Made by a program: the position numbers and the translations under genes
Shown: in pieces, positions 33,798 to 41,439 of the stretch
Layout: every line of letters starts with the position of its first letter
Position numbering within the stretch: the first letter of the stretch is position 1
Assembly (NCBI GenBank): GCA_006383075.2
Contig: SMNH02000005.1
Span: forward strand, 282,189-334,398
Origin: Kordia sp. TARA_039_SRF
GTDB lineage: Bacteria; Bacteroidota; Bacteroidia; Flavobacteriales; Flavobacteriaceae
Length of the DNA: 52,210 bases
Direction: 5' to 3'
Notes under the pieces: generated by a model
Told to the model about the DNA's origin: nothing
The model's input: the letters and a program-made list of their open reading frames with translations, nothing else
The model's database searches: none

Positions 33798-36653
33798 ATG
33801 CCAAAAAGAGAAGACTTAAAATCCATTTTAATTATTGGATCAGGACCAATCATTATTGGTCAAGCTTGTGAGTTCGATTACTCAGGATCGCAAGCCTTAC
33901 GTTCACTTAGAGAAGACGGAATTGAAACTATTTTAATCAATTCAAACCCTGCAACCATCATGACCGATCCTTCCATGGCGGATCATGTATATTTAAAACC
34001 CCTAACAACACGTTCCATCATTGAAGTGCTTAAAAAACATCCAAACGTGGATGCAGTATTGCCAACAATGGGAGGACAAACTGCCTTAAACCTTTGTATT
34101 GAAGCTGATGAAAAAGGAATTTGGGAAGATTTTGGAGTAAAATTGATTGGAGTCGATATTGAAGCCATCAACATTACAGAAGATCGTGAAAAGTTTAGAG
34201 AATTAATGGGGGAAATTGGTGTTAACATGGCACCACAAGCCACCGCAACTTCGTTCTTAAAAGGAAAAGAAATCGCGCAAGAATTTGGTTTTCCATTAGT
34301 AATTAGAGCTTCGTATACACTTGGTGGCGCAGGCGCTTCTATTGTATATGACCCAAAAGATTTTGACGAATTGCTGCGTCGCGGATTGGAAGCTTCACCA
34401 ATTCATGAAGTGATGATTGACAAAGCAATGATGGGTTGGAAAGAATACGAATTAGAGCTATTACGTGATAAAAACGACAACGTAGTCATCATCTGTTCTA
34501 TTGAAAATATGGACCCAATGGGAATCCACACAGGAGATTCCATCACGGTTGCACCAGCGATGACCTTATCAGACCGTACGTATCAAAAAATGCGTGATAT
34601 GGCGATTAAAATGATGCGTAGTATTGGTGATTTTGAAGGAGGTTGTAATGTGCAATTCGCGGTAAGTCCAGACGAAAAAGAAGAAATCATCGCTATTGAG
34701 ATAAATCCACGTGTATCGCGTTCTTCTGCCTTAGCGAGTAAAGCAACAGGATATCCAATCGCGAAAATTGCGGCAAAATTAGCCATCGGATATTCGTTAG
34801 ACGAATTAGACAATCAAATTACAAAATCAACATCGGCATTATTTGAGCCAACGTTAGACTATGTAATTGTAAAAATACCTCGTTGGAACTTTGACAAATT
34901 TGAAGGTTCTGACCGTGAATTAGGCTTGCAAATGAAAGCCGTTGGAGAAGTGATGGGAATTGGACGTTCGTTCCAAGAAGCCTTACACAAAGCTACACAA
35001 TCACTTGAAATAAAGCGTAATGGACTTGGTGCCGATGGAAAAGGATATAAAAACTACGATCAAATATTAAGTAAACTACGACATGCTTCTTGGGATCGTG
35101 TTTTTGTGATTTATGATGCGATTCAGATGGGAATTCCGCTTAGTAGAATCTACGAAATCACCAAGATTGACATGTGGTTCTTAAAGCAATACGAAGAATT
35201 ATACAAGCTAGAAAAAGAAATTTCTTCAAGCAGTACTATTGATACCATTTCCAAAGAAATGTTGTTGGAAGCCAAGCAAAAAGGTTTTGCTGACCGACAA
35301 ATTGCACACATGATGGGCTGTTTGGAAAGTGAAGTATACAACAAACGAGAAGAATTAGGCATCAAGCGTGTATACAAATTGGTAGATACGTGTGCGGCGG
35401 AGTTCGTTGCAAAAACACCATATTACTATTCCACGTTTGAAGCGGAAATTGAAACGGCTGATGGAAATCGTTATGTACATAATGAAAGTGTGGTTTCTGA
35501 CCGTAAAAAAATTGTGGTATTAGGTTCAGGGCCAAACCGAATTGGACAAGGAATTGAGTTTGATTACTGCTGTGTACACGGTGTATTAGCTGCCGCAGAA
35601 TGTGGATATGAAACGATTATGATTAACTGTAATCCAGAAACCGTTTCAACCGATTTTGACACGGCTGATAAACTATACTTTGAACCTGTTTTCTGGGAAC
35701 ATATCTATGACATCATTCAGCATGAAAAGCCAGAAGGAGTCATTGTACAGTTAGGAGGACAAACCGCGTTGAAATTAGCTGAAAAGTTAGACCGTTACGG
35801 AATCAAAATCTTAGGAACTACCTTCCAATCGTTAGATTTAGCGGAAGACAGAGGAAGTTTCTCAACCTTATTAAAAGAAAACAACATTCCATATCCTGAA
35901 TTCGGTGTTGCAGAAAATGCTGATGAAGCCTTAGCACTAGCGGATGAATTGAACTTCCCAATCTTGGTACGTCCGTCGTATGTGTTGGGTGGACAAGGAA
36001 TGAAAATCGTTATCAACAAGCAAGAATTGGAAGAAACCGTAGTAGACTTATTGCGCAAAATTCCAAACAACAAACTGTTGCTAGACCATTACTTGGATGG
36101 CGCTATTGAAGCCGAAGCAGATGCGATTTGCGATGGAGAAAACGTGTATATCATTGGAATCATGGAGCATATTGAACCGTGCGGAATTCACTCTGGAGAT
36201 TCCAATGCAACCTTGCCACCATTCAACTTAGGTGAATTTGTAATGCAACAAATCAAAGATCACACAAAAAAGATTGCCTTAGCACTCAATACGGTTGGAC
36301 TCATCAATATTCAGTTCGCCATAAAAGATGATATGGTATACATCATTGAAGCCAATCCAAGAGCGTCGCGTACTGTTCCGTTTATTGCGAAAGCGTACAA
36401 AGAACCGTATGTGAACTACGCAACCAAAGTCATGTTAGGCGAGAAAAAAGTAACCGACTTTGATTTCAACCCGCAATTGGAAGGCTATGCGATTAAGCAG
36501 CCAGTATTCTCATTCAACAAATTCCCAAATGTAAACAAGCGTTTAGGACCAGAAATGAAGAGTACTGGAGAAAGCATCTTATTCATTGACAGTTTAAAAG
36601 ACGATGACTTTTACAACTTATACTCACGAAGAAAAATGTATTTGAGTAAATAA
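33798..36653 (+). CDS. carB: Carbamoyl-phosphate synthase large subunit, short form without MGS domain
   Basis: This enzyme makes carbamoyl phosphate for pyrimidines and arginine. The ATG at 33798 (MPKREDLKSILIIGSGPIIIGQ) is preferred over the upstream ATG at 33747, which lies within the rpmH terminator. Two homologous halves are seen, each with a preATP-grasp (GSGPIIIGQACEFDYSG; GSGPNRIGQGIEFDYCC) and an ATP-grasp (PLVIRASYTLGGAGASI; PILVRPSYVLGGQGMKI). The product is 951 residues against about 1,070 in E. coli: it ends soon after FNKFPNVNKRLGPEMKSTGE, so the C-terminal MGS allosteric domain is missing. carA is not in the window. A possible promoter -7 box, TATTTTTA, lies at 33766-33773. Confidence 0.96.
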   Translation: MPKREDLKSILIIGSGPIIIGQACEFDYSGSQALRSLREDGIETILINSNPATIMTDPSMADHVYLKPLTTRSIIEVLKKHPNVDAVLPTMGGQTALNLCIEADEKGIWEDFGVKLIGVDIEAINITEDREKFRELMGEIGVNMAPQATATSFLKGKEIAQEFGFPLVIRASYTLGGAGASIVYDPKDFDELLRRGLEASPIHEVMIDKAMMGWKEYELELLRDKNDNVVIICSIENMDPMGIHTGDSITVAPAMTLSDRTYQKMRDMAIKMMRSIGDFEGGCNVQFAVSPDEKEEIIAIEINPRVSRSSALASKATGYPIAKIAAKLAIGYSLDELDNQITKSTSALFEPTLDYVIVKIPRWNFDKFEGSDRELGLQMKAVGEVMGIGRSFQEALHKATQSLEIKRNGLGADGKGYKNYDQILSKLRHASWDRVFVIYDAIQMGIPLSRIYEITKIDMWFLKQYEELYKLEKEISSSSTIDTISKEMLLEAKQKGFADRQIAHMMGCLESEVYNKREELGIKRVYKLVDTCAAEFVAKTPYYYSTFEAEIETADGNRYVHNESVVSDRKKIVVLGSGPNRIGQGIEFDYCCVHGVLAAAECGYETIMINCNPETVSTDFDTADKLYFEPVFWEHIYDIIQHEKPEGVIVQLGGQTALKLAEKLDRYGIKILGTTFQSLDLAEDRGSFSTLLKENNIPYPEFGVAENADEALALADELNFPILVRPSYVLGGQGMKIVINKQELEETVVDLLRKIPNNKLLLDHYLDGAIEAEADAICDGENVYIIGIMEHIEPCGIHSGDSNATLPPFNLGEFVMQQIKDHTKKIALALNTVGLINIQFAIKDDMVYIIEANPRASRTVPFIAKAYKEPYVNYATKVMLGEKKVTDFDFNPQLEGYAIKQPVFSFNKFPNVNKRLGPEMKSTGESILFIDSLKDDDFYNLYSRRKMYLSK

Positions 36654-36668
36654 CTTTCATGCATAAAT

Positions 36669-36694
36669 GTCACTTCGAGCGCAGTCGAGAAGTC
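36669..36694. repeat. Dispersed GTCACTTCGAG...TCGAGAAGT palindrome
   Basis: The arms ACTTCGA and TCGAGAAGT pair with a two-base bulge around GCGCAG. It is 16 bases after carB and shares its start with the right-hand element at 32592. Confidence 0.6.
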
Positions 36695-36704
36695 ATACAA
36701 ACTC

Positions 36705-36749
36705 AAAAGCTTCCTTAAAGTCTAAATGATTTTTTGGAAGCTTTTTTTT
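36705..36749 (+). terminator. Terminator of carB
   Basis: AAAAGCTTCC pairs with GGAAGCTTTT around a 21-base loop and ends in T8, about 50 bases after the carB stop. Confidence 0.85.
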
Positions 36750-36759
36750 CTTTCAAAAT

Positions 36760-36807
36760 GTCATTCCTGCAACTTGTACTGAGCTTGCCGAAGTAAGGCA
36801 GGAATCC
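36760..36807. repeat. Dispersed GTCATTCCTGC...GCAGGAATCC palindrome
   Basis: The 8-base arms ATTCCTGC (36763-36770) and GCAGGAAT (36798-36805) enclose a 27-base loop. The loop has its own ACTTG...GCTTGCCGAAG text, typical of short repeats in this bacterial family. Confidence 0.55.
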
Positions 36808-36836
36808 AGTTTTAGGAACAAAAGTATCTCTTATAA

Positions 36837-36876
36837 AAAAGCAGCGGAGGTTTTAGATAAAACCTCCGCTGCTTTT
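36837..36876. repeat. Perfect 18-base hairpin
   Basis: AAAAGCAGCGGAGGTTTT and its exact complement enclose AGAT. It is flanked by A on the left and T on the right. Its right arm is the first unit of the 22-base tandem repeat that follows. No gene ends next to it, since carB already has a terminator. Confidence 0.85.
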
Positions 36877-36946
36877 GGTTGTTTCCTCAGCTACTTTTGT
36901 ACAAAACCTCCGCATCTTTTGGGTAAAACCTCAGTAGGTTTTTTAA
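36859..36946. repeat. Imperfect 22-base tandem repeat, four units
   Basis: Units start at 36859, 36881, 36903 and 36925. The common pattern is AAAACCTCmGC-nn-CTTTTG-nnn. The period is exactly 22, not a multiple of three, and there are no unique spacers, so it is neither coding nor CRISPR. The left arm of the hairpin at 36837 is an inverted copy of the unit. Confidence 0.8.
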
Positions 36947-37150
36947 TAATCATTTTTTGGATATAATTCGAGTTGATTTTTTGAATTTTTTATGCCCTAA
37001 ATGCTATCTTTTTATCATTTTACGGGAAACCACATTGTGTAAGAGTGAGTTTTATTTTACATTTACAGAGAATAATAGGAATTAGACATAAAATTTGTTC
37101 CTGTTATTTGCCATATTTAGTACAAAAATAGAAATTCCTGTTATACATAC
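36947..37150. other. AT-rich gene-free spacer before the TIR cassette
   Basis: About 200 bases with no ORF, terminator or consensus promoter that I can support. GGAATTAGACATAAAATTTG and GAAATTCCTG repeat short words (TTCCTGTTAT at 37100 and 37136) but nothing clear emerges. It ends in the core GTTAGGC. Confidence 0.5.
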
Positions 37151-37159
37151 GTTAGGCAC
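37151..37159 (+). other. attC-type core GTTAGGC(AC), left end of the first cassette
   Basis: GTTAGGC fits the GTTRRRY core of integron attC sites. GTTAGGCAC is the exact complement of GTGCCTAAC at 38008-38016, as expected for the two ends of one cassette. Confidence 0.6.
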
Positions 37160-37179
37160 AATATAAACCACCCCATAAA

Positions 37180-38001
37180 ATGGCACATTTAATATTTTTA
37201 TCACACATACACGAAGAAAAAGATTTAGCGAAAATCGTTCAAAATGCAATCGAATCTGAATTTAGCGGATTTGTGAAAGTATTTGTTTCTTCAGATGGTT
37301 CTACAATTCCAGCTGGAGCTAATTTCCTGAAAAGGATTGAAGATGGTTTAGTTGACTGTATTGGTGGAATTTATCTCATTAGTCCGAAATCTGTAAAAAG
37401 AAATTGGATAAACTTTGAATTAGGTGCTGTATGGATAAGAAATGTTTTGAGCTTAAAAAATGATAATCCGGAAATACCTACAATTCCATTTTGCCACAGC
37501 GGAATTACACCAAGTAAATTACCAATGCCTTTAACCAATTTAAGTGCCATTGAGGCTAACAATTCTGCCCATTTAGAATCTGCTTTTAAAAGCATTCAAA
37601 CTGCTGTTGGAGGTAGTGGAGAATTAAAAACTGACTTTGACAAACTTGCGAGTGAGATTATAAATTTTGAAAAAAAATATACACTCGGAGACAATTTAGT
37701 CAGTCTATTCCAAACAATTAATGTGAATTCGACTCAAATCGAACAAGTAATCACTCGATGTAAAGGACTGGCAAAAGGCGGAAGAATTAAGTTGAGTTTA
37801 GGCTTTATTGACCAAACTGTAGTTGCAAAAATTAGAACTAATATAAATGATAATTTAAGTGCATATGCTGATGTCATGCAAGAAAGTGCAGGAATAGCAT
37901 TTGGTAATCAAGGAGCTATTAATGGAGGTGACACCTTTGTGAATGTTAGTACCGATTTAATTCTGGAATTTGAAGAATTACTGAAAGAAAAAATTAAATA
38001 A
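37180..38001 (+). CDS. TIR-domain protein on a gene cassette
   Basis: The 273-residue soluble protein has an N-terminal TIR domain (residues ~1-135): HLIFLSHIHEEKDLAKIVQ forms the first strand and helix; FVKVFVSSDGSTIPAGANFLKRIEDGL follows; SPKSVKRNWINFELGAVW contains the candidate catalytic Glu80. TIR proteins in bacteria are often NAD-consuming effectors in anti-phage defence. The C-terminal 135 residues (KTDFDKLASEIINFEKKY and onward) are not recognised and may be the sensing part. The gene is flanked by inverted attC-type cores and its AT content looks higher than that of its neighbours, suggesting transfer. Confidence 0.88.
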   Translation: MAHLIFLSHIHEEKDLAKIVQNAIESEFSGFVKVFVSSDGSTIPAGANFLKRIEDGLVDCIGGIYLISPKSVKRNWINFELGAVWIRNVLSLKNDNPEIPTIPFCHSGITPSKLPMPLTNLSAIEANNSAHLESAFKSIQTAVGGSGELKTDFDKLASEIINFEKKYTLGDNLVSLFQTINVNSTQIEQVITRCKGLAKGGRIKLSLGFIDQTVVAKIRTNINDNLSAYADVMQESAGIAFGNQGAINGGDTFVNVSTDLILEFEELLKEKIK

Positions 38002-38007
38002 AATACT

Positions 38008-38143
38008 GTGCCTAACAATGGCTATAAGTAATTGCTTGTTCTCGCCTACTTCTGAAAATCCGTGAGGATTTTCAGTTTGGTGTGTACTTGCAAAGTTTAG
38101 TGCTAACCCACGCAACTACTCATAGCCGAGACCGTTGTGGTGC
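38008..38143 (+). repeat. attC-like recombination site between two cassettes
   Basis: GCCTAAC (38010-38016) fits RYYYAAC. The left arm CAATGG-CTATAAGTAATTGC (38016-38035) pairs with the right arm GCAACTACTCATAG...CCGTTG (38112-38137), leaving unpaired bases (CGAGA) on one side, a feature of attC sites. A perfect inner hairpin, CTGAAAATCC-GTGA-GGATTTTCAG, lies at 38052-38075. The right core GTTGTGGTGC (38134-38143) is a weak match to GTTRRRY. Total length of about 130 bases is within the attC range. Confidence 0.65.
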
Positions 38144-38153
38144 ATATAAGAAA

Positions 38154-38792
38154 ATGAGAACTAACATAAAAATATCGTTTCTGATTTTAATGATTTTGAC
38201 AATAATCGGTTGTCAAAACTCGAACAAAAATTATAAACTGTTAGCTCAAAAAGTGTACGGAAAATGGAAAGGAGAAAATGACAGTCTTGGAGTTGAATTG
38301 CGTTATGCACAATTCAAAAAATGGAATGACTTATTGGAACGGACTGAAAAAATTGTGTGCAATGATAGTTTGCCAAAATTAACTGTAAAAACAAAGAATG
38401 AAATAAAAACCATTTATTTCCGCAATCCTTGTTGGGAAGATTTTGCTTGCATTTTAATCAAACAAAAAAATGTGATTGAAATTCATAACGACACTATTAA
38501 TAAAAATGATGAAAATTTCTTCCCTTTAGATAGTTTGGAAAACGTTTTAAAAAGGGATTTAGAAAATTATGGCAAAAACCCAAAGTTAAGTGATAATCCA
38601 GAAAAACTATTGATTTACATTTCTTACGACAATGAAAATGGATTTAAGAATTTACCAAATACTTTAAACGTACTGACTGAAACCTACAACCGAATTACAA
38701 ATAAAACTGATATTAAAATATGGTTGTATGAAAAAATTTATTTTGTTTCGCCACCACCACCGCCAATGAGTGAAATTGAATTAAATGAATAG
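38154..38792 (+). CDS. Lipoprotein of unknown function on the second cassette
   Basis: The ATG at 38154 gives a lipoprotein signal (MRTNIKISFLILMILTIIGC, Cys20) and 212 residues; the frame extends upstream into the attC-like site but that part is not credible. The mature protein is rich in Lys and Asn and ends in a proline run (VSPPPPPMSEIELNE). YISYDNENGFKNLPNTLNVL is vaguely like periplasmic ExbD/TolR domains; this is a weak guess. The gene sits 10 bases after the site core and its far end carries the complementary core, as in a cassette. Confidence 0.78.
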   Translation: MRTNIKISFLILMILTIIGCQNSNKNYKLLAQKVYGKWKGENDSLGVELRYAQFKKWNDLLERTEKIVCNDSLPKLTVKTKNEIKTIYFRNPCWEDFACILIKQKNVIEIHNDTINKNDENFFPLDSLENVLKRDLENYGKNPKLSDNPEKLLIYISYDNENGFKNLPNTLNVLTETYNRITNKTDIKIWLYEKIYFVSPPPPPMSEIELNE

Positions 38793-38800
38793 AAAAATAC

Positions 38801-38830
38801 GCACCACAACAACGGTAACCGTTACACAAC
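38801..38830 (+). repeat. Shortened attC-like end of the second cassette
   Basis: GCACCACAAC (38801-38810) is the exact complement of GTTGTGGTGC at 38134-38143. It is followed by AACGGTAACCGTT, an almost perfect 13-base palindrome, and then GTTACACAAC. The middle of the site that is present at 38017-38133 is missing, so this looks like a collapsed attC. Confidence 0.55.
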
Positions 38831-39000
38831 TCAATAATTCTACAAAAAATAAGATATTCTTAGCACTTTTAAGAGCGTCATTCTTTTGATACTCGTTATA
38901 AAGTTCTAAAATTAAATCCACTTAAAACAAAAAAAATAACCAACAACCTTAAATCATTGAATCTTTAAATCCTTGAATTGAGCGAAAGCGAAACCATTCA

Positions 39001-39035
39001 AATTTGATAATTTGAAAATGTAGCAATGTGTCAAT
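39001..39035. repeat. Dispersed AT-rich string, copy 2
   Basis: AATTTGATAATTTGAAAATG followed by TAGCAAT repeats, in inverted orientation and with one change, the text at 32548-32583. Confidence 0.55.
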
Positions 39036-39060
39036 TACTTTCAAAAACCATTTTCTAAAG

Positions 39061-39128
39061 CTCTAAAAGGCGAAGCCGCGTCTAACATCTAAAGCAAAGC
39101 GTGTCTAATATATCTATAGCGAAGCGTT
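39061..39128. repeat. Degenerate 20-25-base tandem repeat next to btuC
   Basis: Three units run TCTAAAAGGCGAAGCCGCG, TCTAACATCTAAAGCAAAGC-GTG and TCTAATATATCTATAGCGAA-GCGTT. They directly abut the btuC stop codon at 39129. Confidence 0.55.
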
Positions 39129-40160
39129 TCAAAATATCATCTTCCGTTTCCGCACCAACAACCAAATCACGACAGGCGCGCCAATCATCGAGGTAATGGC
39201 GTTGATAGGTAAGGTGATATCACTAAACGGTACTTGTGCAATGCTATCGCAAATCAGCATCAAAATACCGCCGATTAAGCACACACTTGGTACCAAAATT
39301 TTGTGATTGGTTGTATTGAAGAATAAACGTGTAATGTGTGGAATTGCCAAGCCGATAAAAGCAATCGGTCCGACGAAGGCGGTACAACTTCCTGCTAACA
39401 AACTTGTCGCGATAATGATGGTATAGCGTGCTTTTTTGATGTCAATTCCCAAGCTACGTGCGTAGTTTTCGCCTAACAAAAAAGCATTCAAAGATTTGAT
39501 GGAAAGCACACTCAACAACGTTCCAGACACGACCAAACTTGCCAAAATTCCGAGTTCTTCCCACGTCAGACTGCCCAATGAACCTAAAGTCCACATCATA
39601 AATTGTTTCAACTCTTCTGCATCGCTAAAATAGGTGAGTACACTTACAATCGCAGCCGTAATGCTCCCAAACATCAATCCGATGATGAGAATAGACATCG
39701 TATCTTTGACACGTGAAGACACTAGCATCACGGTAAGCAAGACTAGAAAACTTCCCAAACTTGCGGCAATCACCAAACTGTAACTTGACAATAGTAGCGT
39801 TCCAAAAAAGCCACCAAAAACCGAAGCGCCCATAATCAACAGCGCAACACCTAGACTTGCTCCAGAGCTCAATCCCAACACAAAAGGGCCAGATAATGGA
39901 TTTCGAAACAGCGTTTGCATCAACAAACCGCTTAATGACAACCCAAAACCAACTAAAATGGAGGTAATCGCTTTCGGTAATCGAATATCGAGAACGGTAA
40001 TTCTCCAAGTTTCTTTTTCTATTTCGCCGCCTGTAAATGCTGCGAAAATTCCTTCTAGCGAAATGGAAACTGAGCCCAAACTAATATTCATCAAAAAACA
40101 GCCAATCAGCACTACAATTAGGATGATGAACGTGAATTTATATGTTTTTTCGCTAGCCAA
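39129..40160 (-). CDS. btuC: FecCD/BtuC-family ABC permease, probably vitamin B12
   Basis: The 343-residue protein has about nine or ten membrane spans and the FecCD signatures RLPKAITSILVGFGLSLSGLLMQTLFRNPLSGPFVLGLSSGASLG and GPIAFIGLAIPHITRLF. Family members import iron chelates, haem or cobalamin. The adjoining binding protein and the cobalamin riboswitch of the divergent receptor point to cobalamin. The start is a TTG at 40160 placed immediately after, and in the same frame as, the TAA of btuF; no other start keeps the first membrane span. No ATPase gene follows. Confidence 0.9.
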   Translation of the reverse strand: MASEKTYKFTFIILIVVLIGCFLMNISLGSVSISLEGIFAAFTGGEIEKETWRITVLDIRLPKAITSILVGFGLSLSGLLMQTLFRNPLSGPFVLGLSSGASLGVALLIMGASVFGGFFGTLLLSSYSLVIAASLGSFLVLLTVMLVSSRVKDTMSILIIGLMFGSITAAIVSVLTYFSDAEELKQFMMWTLGSLGSLTWEELGILASLVVSGTLLSVLSIKSLNAFLLGENYARSLGIDIKKARYTIIIATSLLAGSCTAFVGPIAFIGLAIPHITRLFFNTTNHKILVPSVCLIGGILMLICDSIAQVPFSDITLPINAITSMIGAPVVIWLLVRKRKMIF

Positions 40161-41336
40161 TTACTGCAACGGTTTAAAAAAGTACGGTTGATATTCAGGG
40201 AGTATTTCTGGATGCACTGCTTTGATGATGTCTTTTAACACAATATCTGGTCGTACCGGCGCCAATTCGTAATAAAGCATTCCACCAGTTTCCCCAACTG
40301 TATTTGCGGCACTGTAAATGTTTCGCTCGGTAAACGGCTTAAATTTTGAGTACAAAGCATTTGCGCTTTCCAAGGCTGTATAGGTTTTATAACTTCCAGG
40401 ACCAATCCAAACATCGGCGTCTGCGGCTTTGTCCAACACGGTTTCAATATTCAACGACAAACTGCCCGTTCCTTTGGAGTCTGCCCAAATATAATCGGCG
40501 TTTGCATCTTTTAAATACTGCGCTTGAAAACTTTCGCCCGCAGGCACATACCAAACATCTTTAAACAACGAACCTGCTAAAACGCTCGGTGAATTCGTCG
40601 TTTTTTGCGCCAATTGTTTTGCTTCTAAATAATTTTCTTCAATCGAATTGAATACTTCGGTTGCTTTTGCTTCTTTTTGGAAAAATGGTGCAAAAAAGTG
40701 AATCCATTCGGCTCTTCCTAGAGGAGTTTCTTCTGTCCAATCGCCGTTGTAGGCAACAGGAATATTTACTTTTTGTATGCTTTTATACGTCGGATTGGAG
40801 TTGTTGATAGAAAAACCAATCACCAATTCAGGTTGTAAATCGATAAGCAATTCAATGTTGATTTGCTCGTTCAATCCGATGTCTTTTATATTTCCTGCGT
40901 CAATCAGGGCGCGTGTTTTTTCAGACGAAACATAGTTGGTTTCTGGAAAACCCACCAATGTTTCTTCAACGCCTAACATTTCCAAAATTGGAATGTGTGT
41001 GGTAGAAGTGACTACAATTCGCTCTACAGGCGTCAACACAATAGCATCATAAGCATCTTTCATGATACTGATAGTTGCTGCTTTTTCTCTTGGAATCAGC
41101 GCATAGGTAAAATCTTTTTCGGCATTTGGCCACGGCGAAAACACTTTTATAAGCGTAATATCTCCATTTTTTGCTACAGAAAACTTTTTGGCATGGCGTA
41201 AATTTTCTGTCGTATTGTTAGCTTCTTGAGTTGTAGTAAGTGGTTCATTTTGAGGTTGTTTCTCTTTGTTTTCACATGAAAAACAGCAAAGAACCATCGC
41301 GAAAAGCACACAAAAAAACGGATTGGTAAAGCGCAT
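40161..41336 (-). CDS. btuF: Cobalamin-type periplasmic binding lipoprotein
   Basis: The frame opens at 41438, but the ATG at 41336 directly precedes a lipoprotein signal (MRFTNPFFCVLFAMVLCCFSC, Cys21) and a TACTTTTG -7 element lies at 41358-41365, so I start there (391 residues). The mature part has the two-lobed cluster A fold: DAIVLTPVERIVVTSTTHIPILEMLG, VGFPETNYVSSEK, and LLIDLQPELVIGFSINN. BtuF is favoured over siderophore binding because of the divergent cobalamin riboswitch; the symbol is inferred. The next gene starts with no gap. Confidence 0.87.
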   Translation of the reverse strand: MRFTNPFFCVLFAMVLCCFSCENKEKQPQNEPLTTTQEANNTTENLRHAKKFSVAKNGDITLIKVFSPWPNAEKDFTYALIPREKAATISIMKDAYDAIVLTPVERIVVTSTTHIPILEMLGVEETLVGFPETNYVSSEKTRALIDAGNIKDIGLNEQINIELLIDLQPELVIGFSINNSNPTYKSIQKVNIPVAYNGDWTEETPLGRAEWIHFFAPFFQKEAKATEVFNSIEENYLEAKQLAQKTTNSPSVLAGSLFKDVWYVPAGESFQAQYLKDANADYIWADSKGTGSLSLNIETVLDKAADADVWIGPGSYKTYTALESANALYSKFKPFTERNIYSAANTVGETGGMLYYELAPVRPDIVLKDIIKAVHPEILPEYQPYFFKPLQ

Positions 41337-41357
41337 AAATAGTCGTTGTAATTTTTT

Positions 41358-41365
41358 CAAAAGTA
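41358..41365 (-). promoter_or_regulatory. -7 element of the btuF-btuC operon
   Basis: The - strand reads TACTTTTG, exact consensus, 21 bases before the ATG at 41336. The -33 box is not clear. Confidence 0.5.
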
Positions 41366-41407
41366 CTATTATTTCATCTTTTATGGTGGCAGATTCTTTA
41401 GAATGTT

Positions 41408-41415
41408 TATTTTTG
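41408..41415 (+). promoter_or_regulatory. -7 element upstream of the cobalamin riboswitch
   Basis: TATTTTTG matches exactly. Transcription would start about 41422, some 20 bases before the riboswitch core. No TTG was found at the -33 distance. Confidence 0.5.
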
Positions 41416-41439
41416 CTGCGAATTTTGGTTTCGAGCATG

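Larger units (their letters stand above)
38831..39128. other. Gene-free spacer with dispersed and tandem repeats
   Basis: No ORF is supported in these 298 bases. Besides the two repeat entries below (39001-39035 and 39061-39128) it is AT-rich text with no consensus promoter or terminator. Confidence 0.6.

Noticed and set aside
36859-36946. CRISPR array
   Set aside because: Units are directly adjacent with a 22-base period and no unique spacers, and no cas gene is in the window.
36654-36946. Missing CarB regulatory domain hidden by a frameshift
   Set aside because: The region after the stop has dispersed repeats and a terminator and no ORF resembling an MGS domain.
38082-38153. 24-residue extension of the second cassette protein
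   Set aside because: It reads through the attC-like site; the lipoprotein signal starts at 38154.
36654-39128. Prophage or transposon insertion
   Set aside because: No integrase, transposase, phage structural gene or target-site duplication is visible; only cassette-like ends are seen.
41337-41438. N-terminal extension of btuF by 34 residues
   Set aside because: A lipoprotein signal begins at the ATG at 41336 and a consensus -7 box lies inside the extension.
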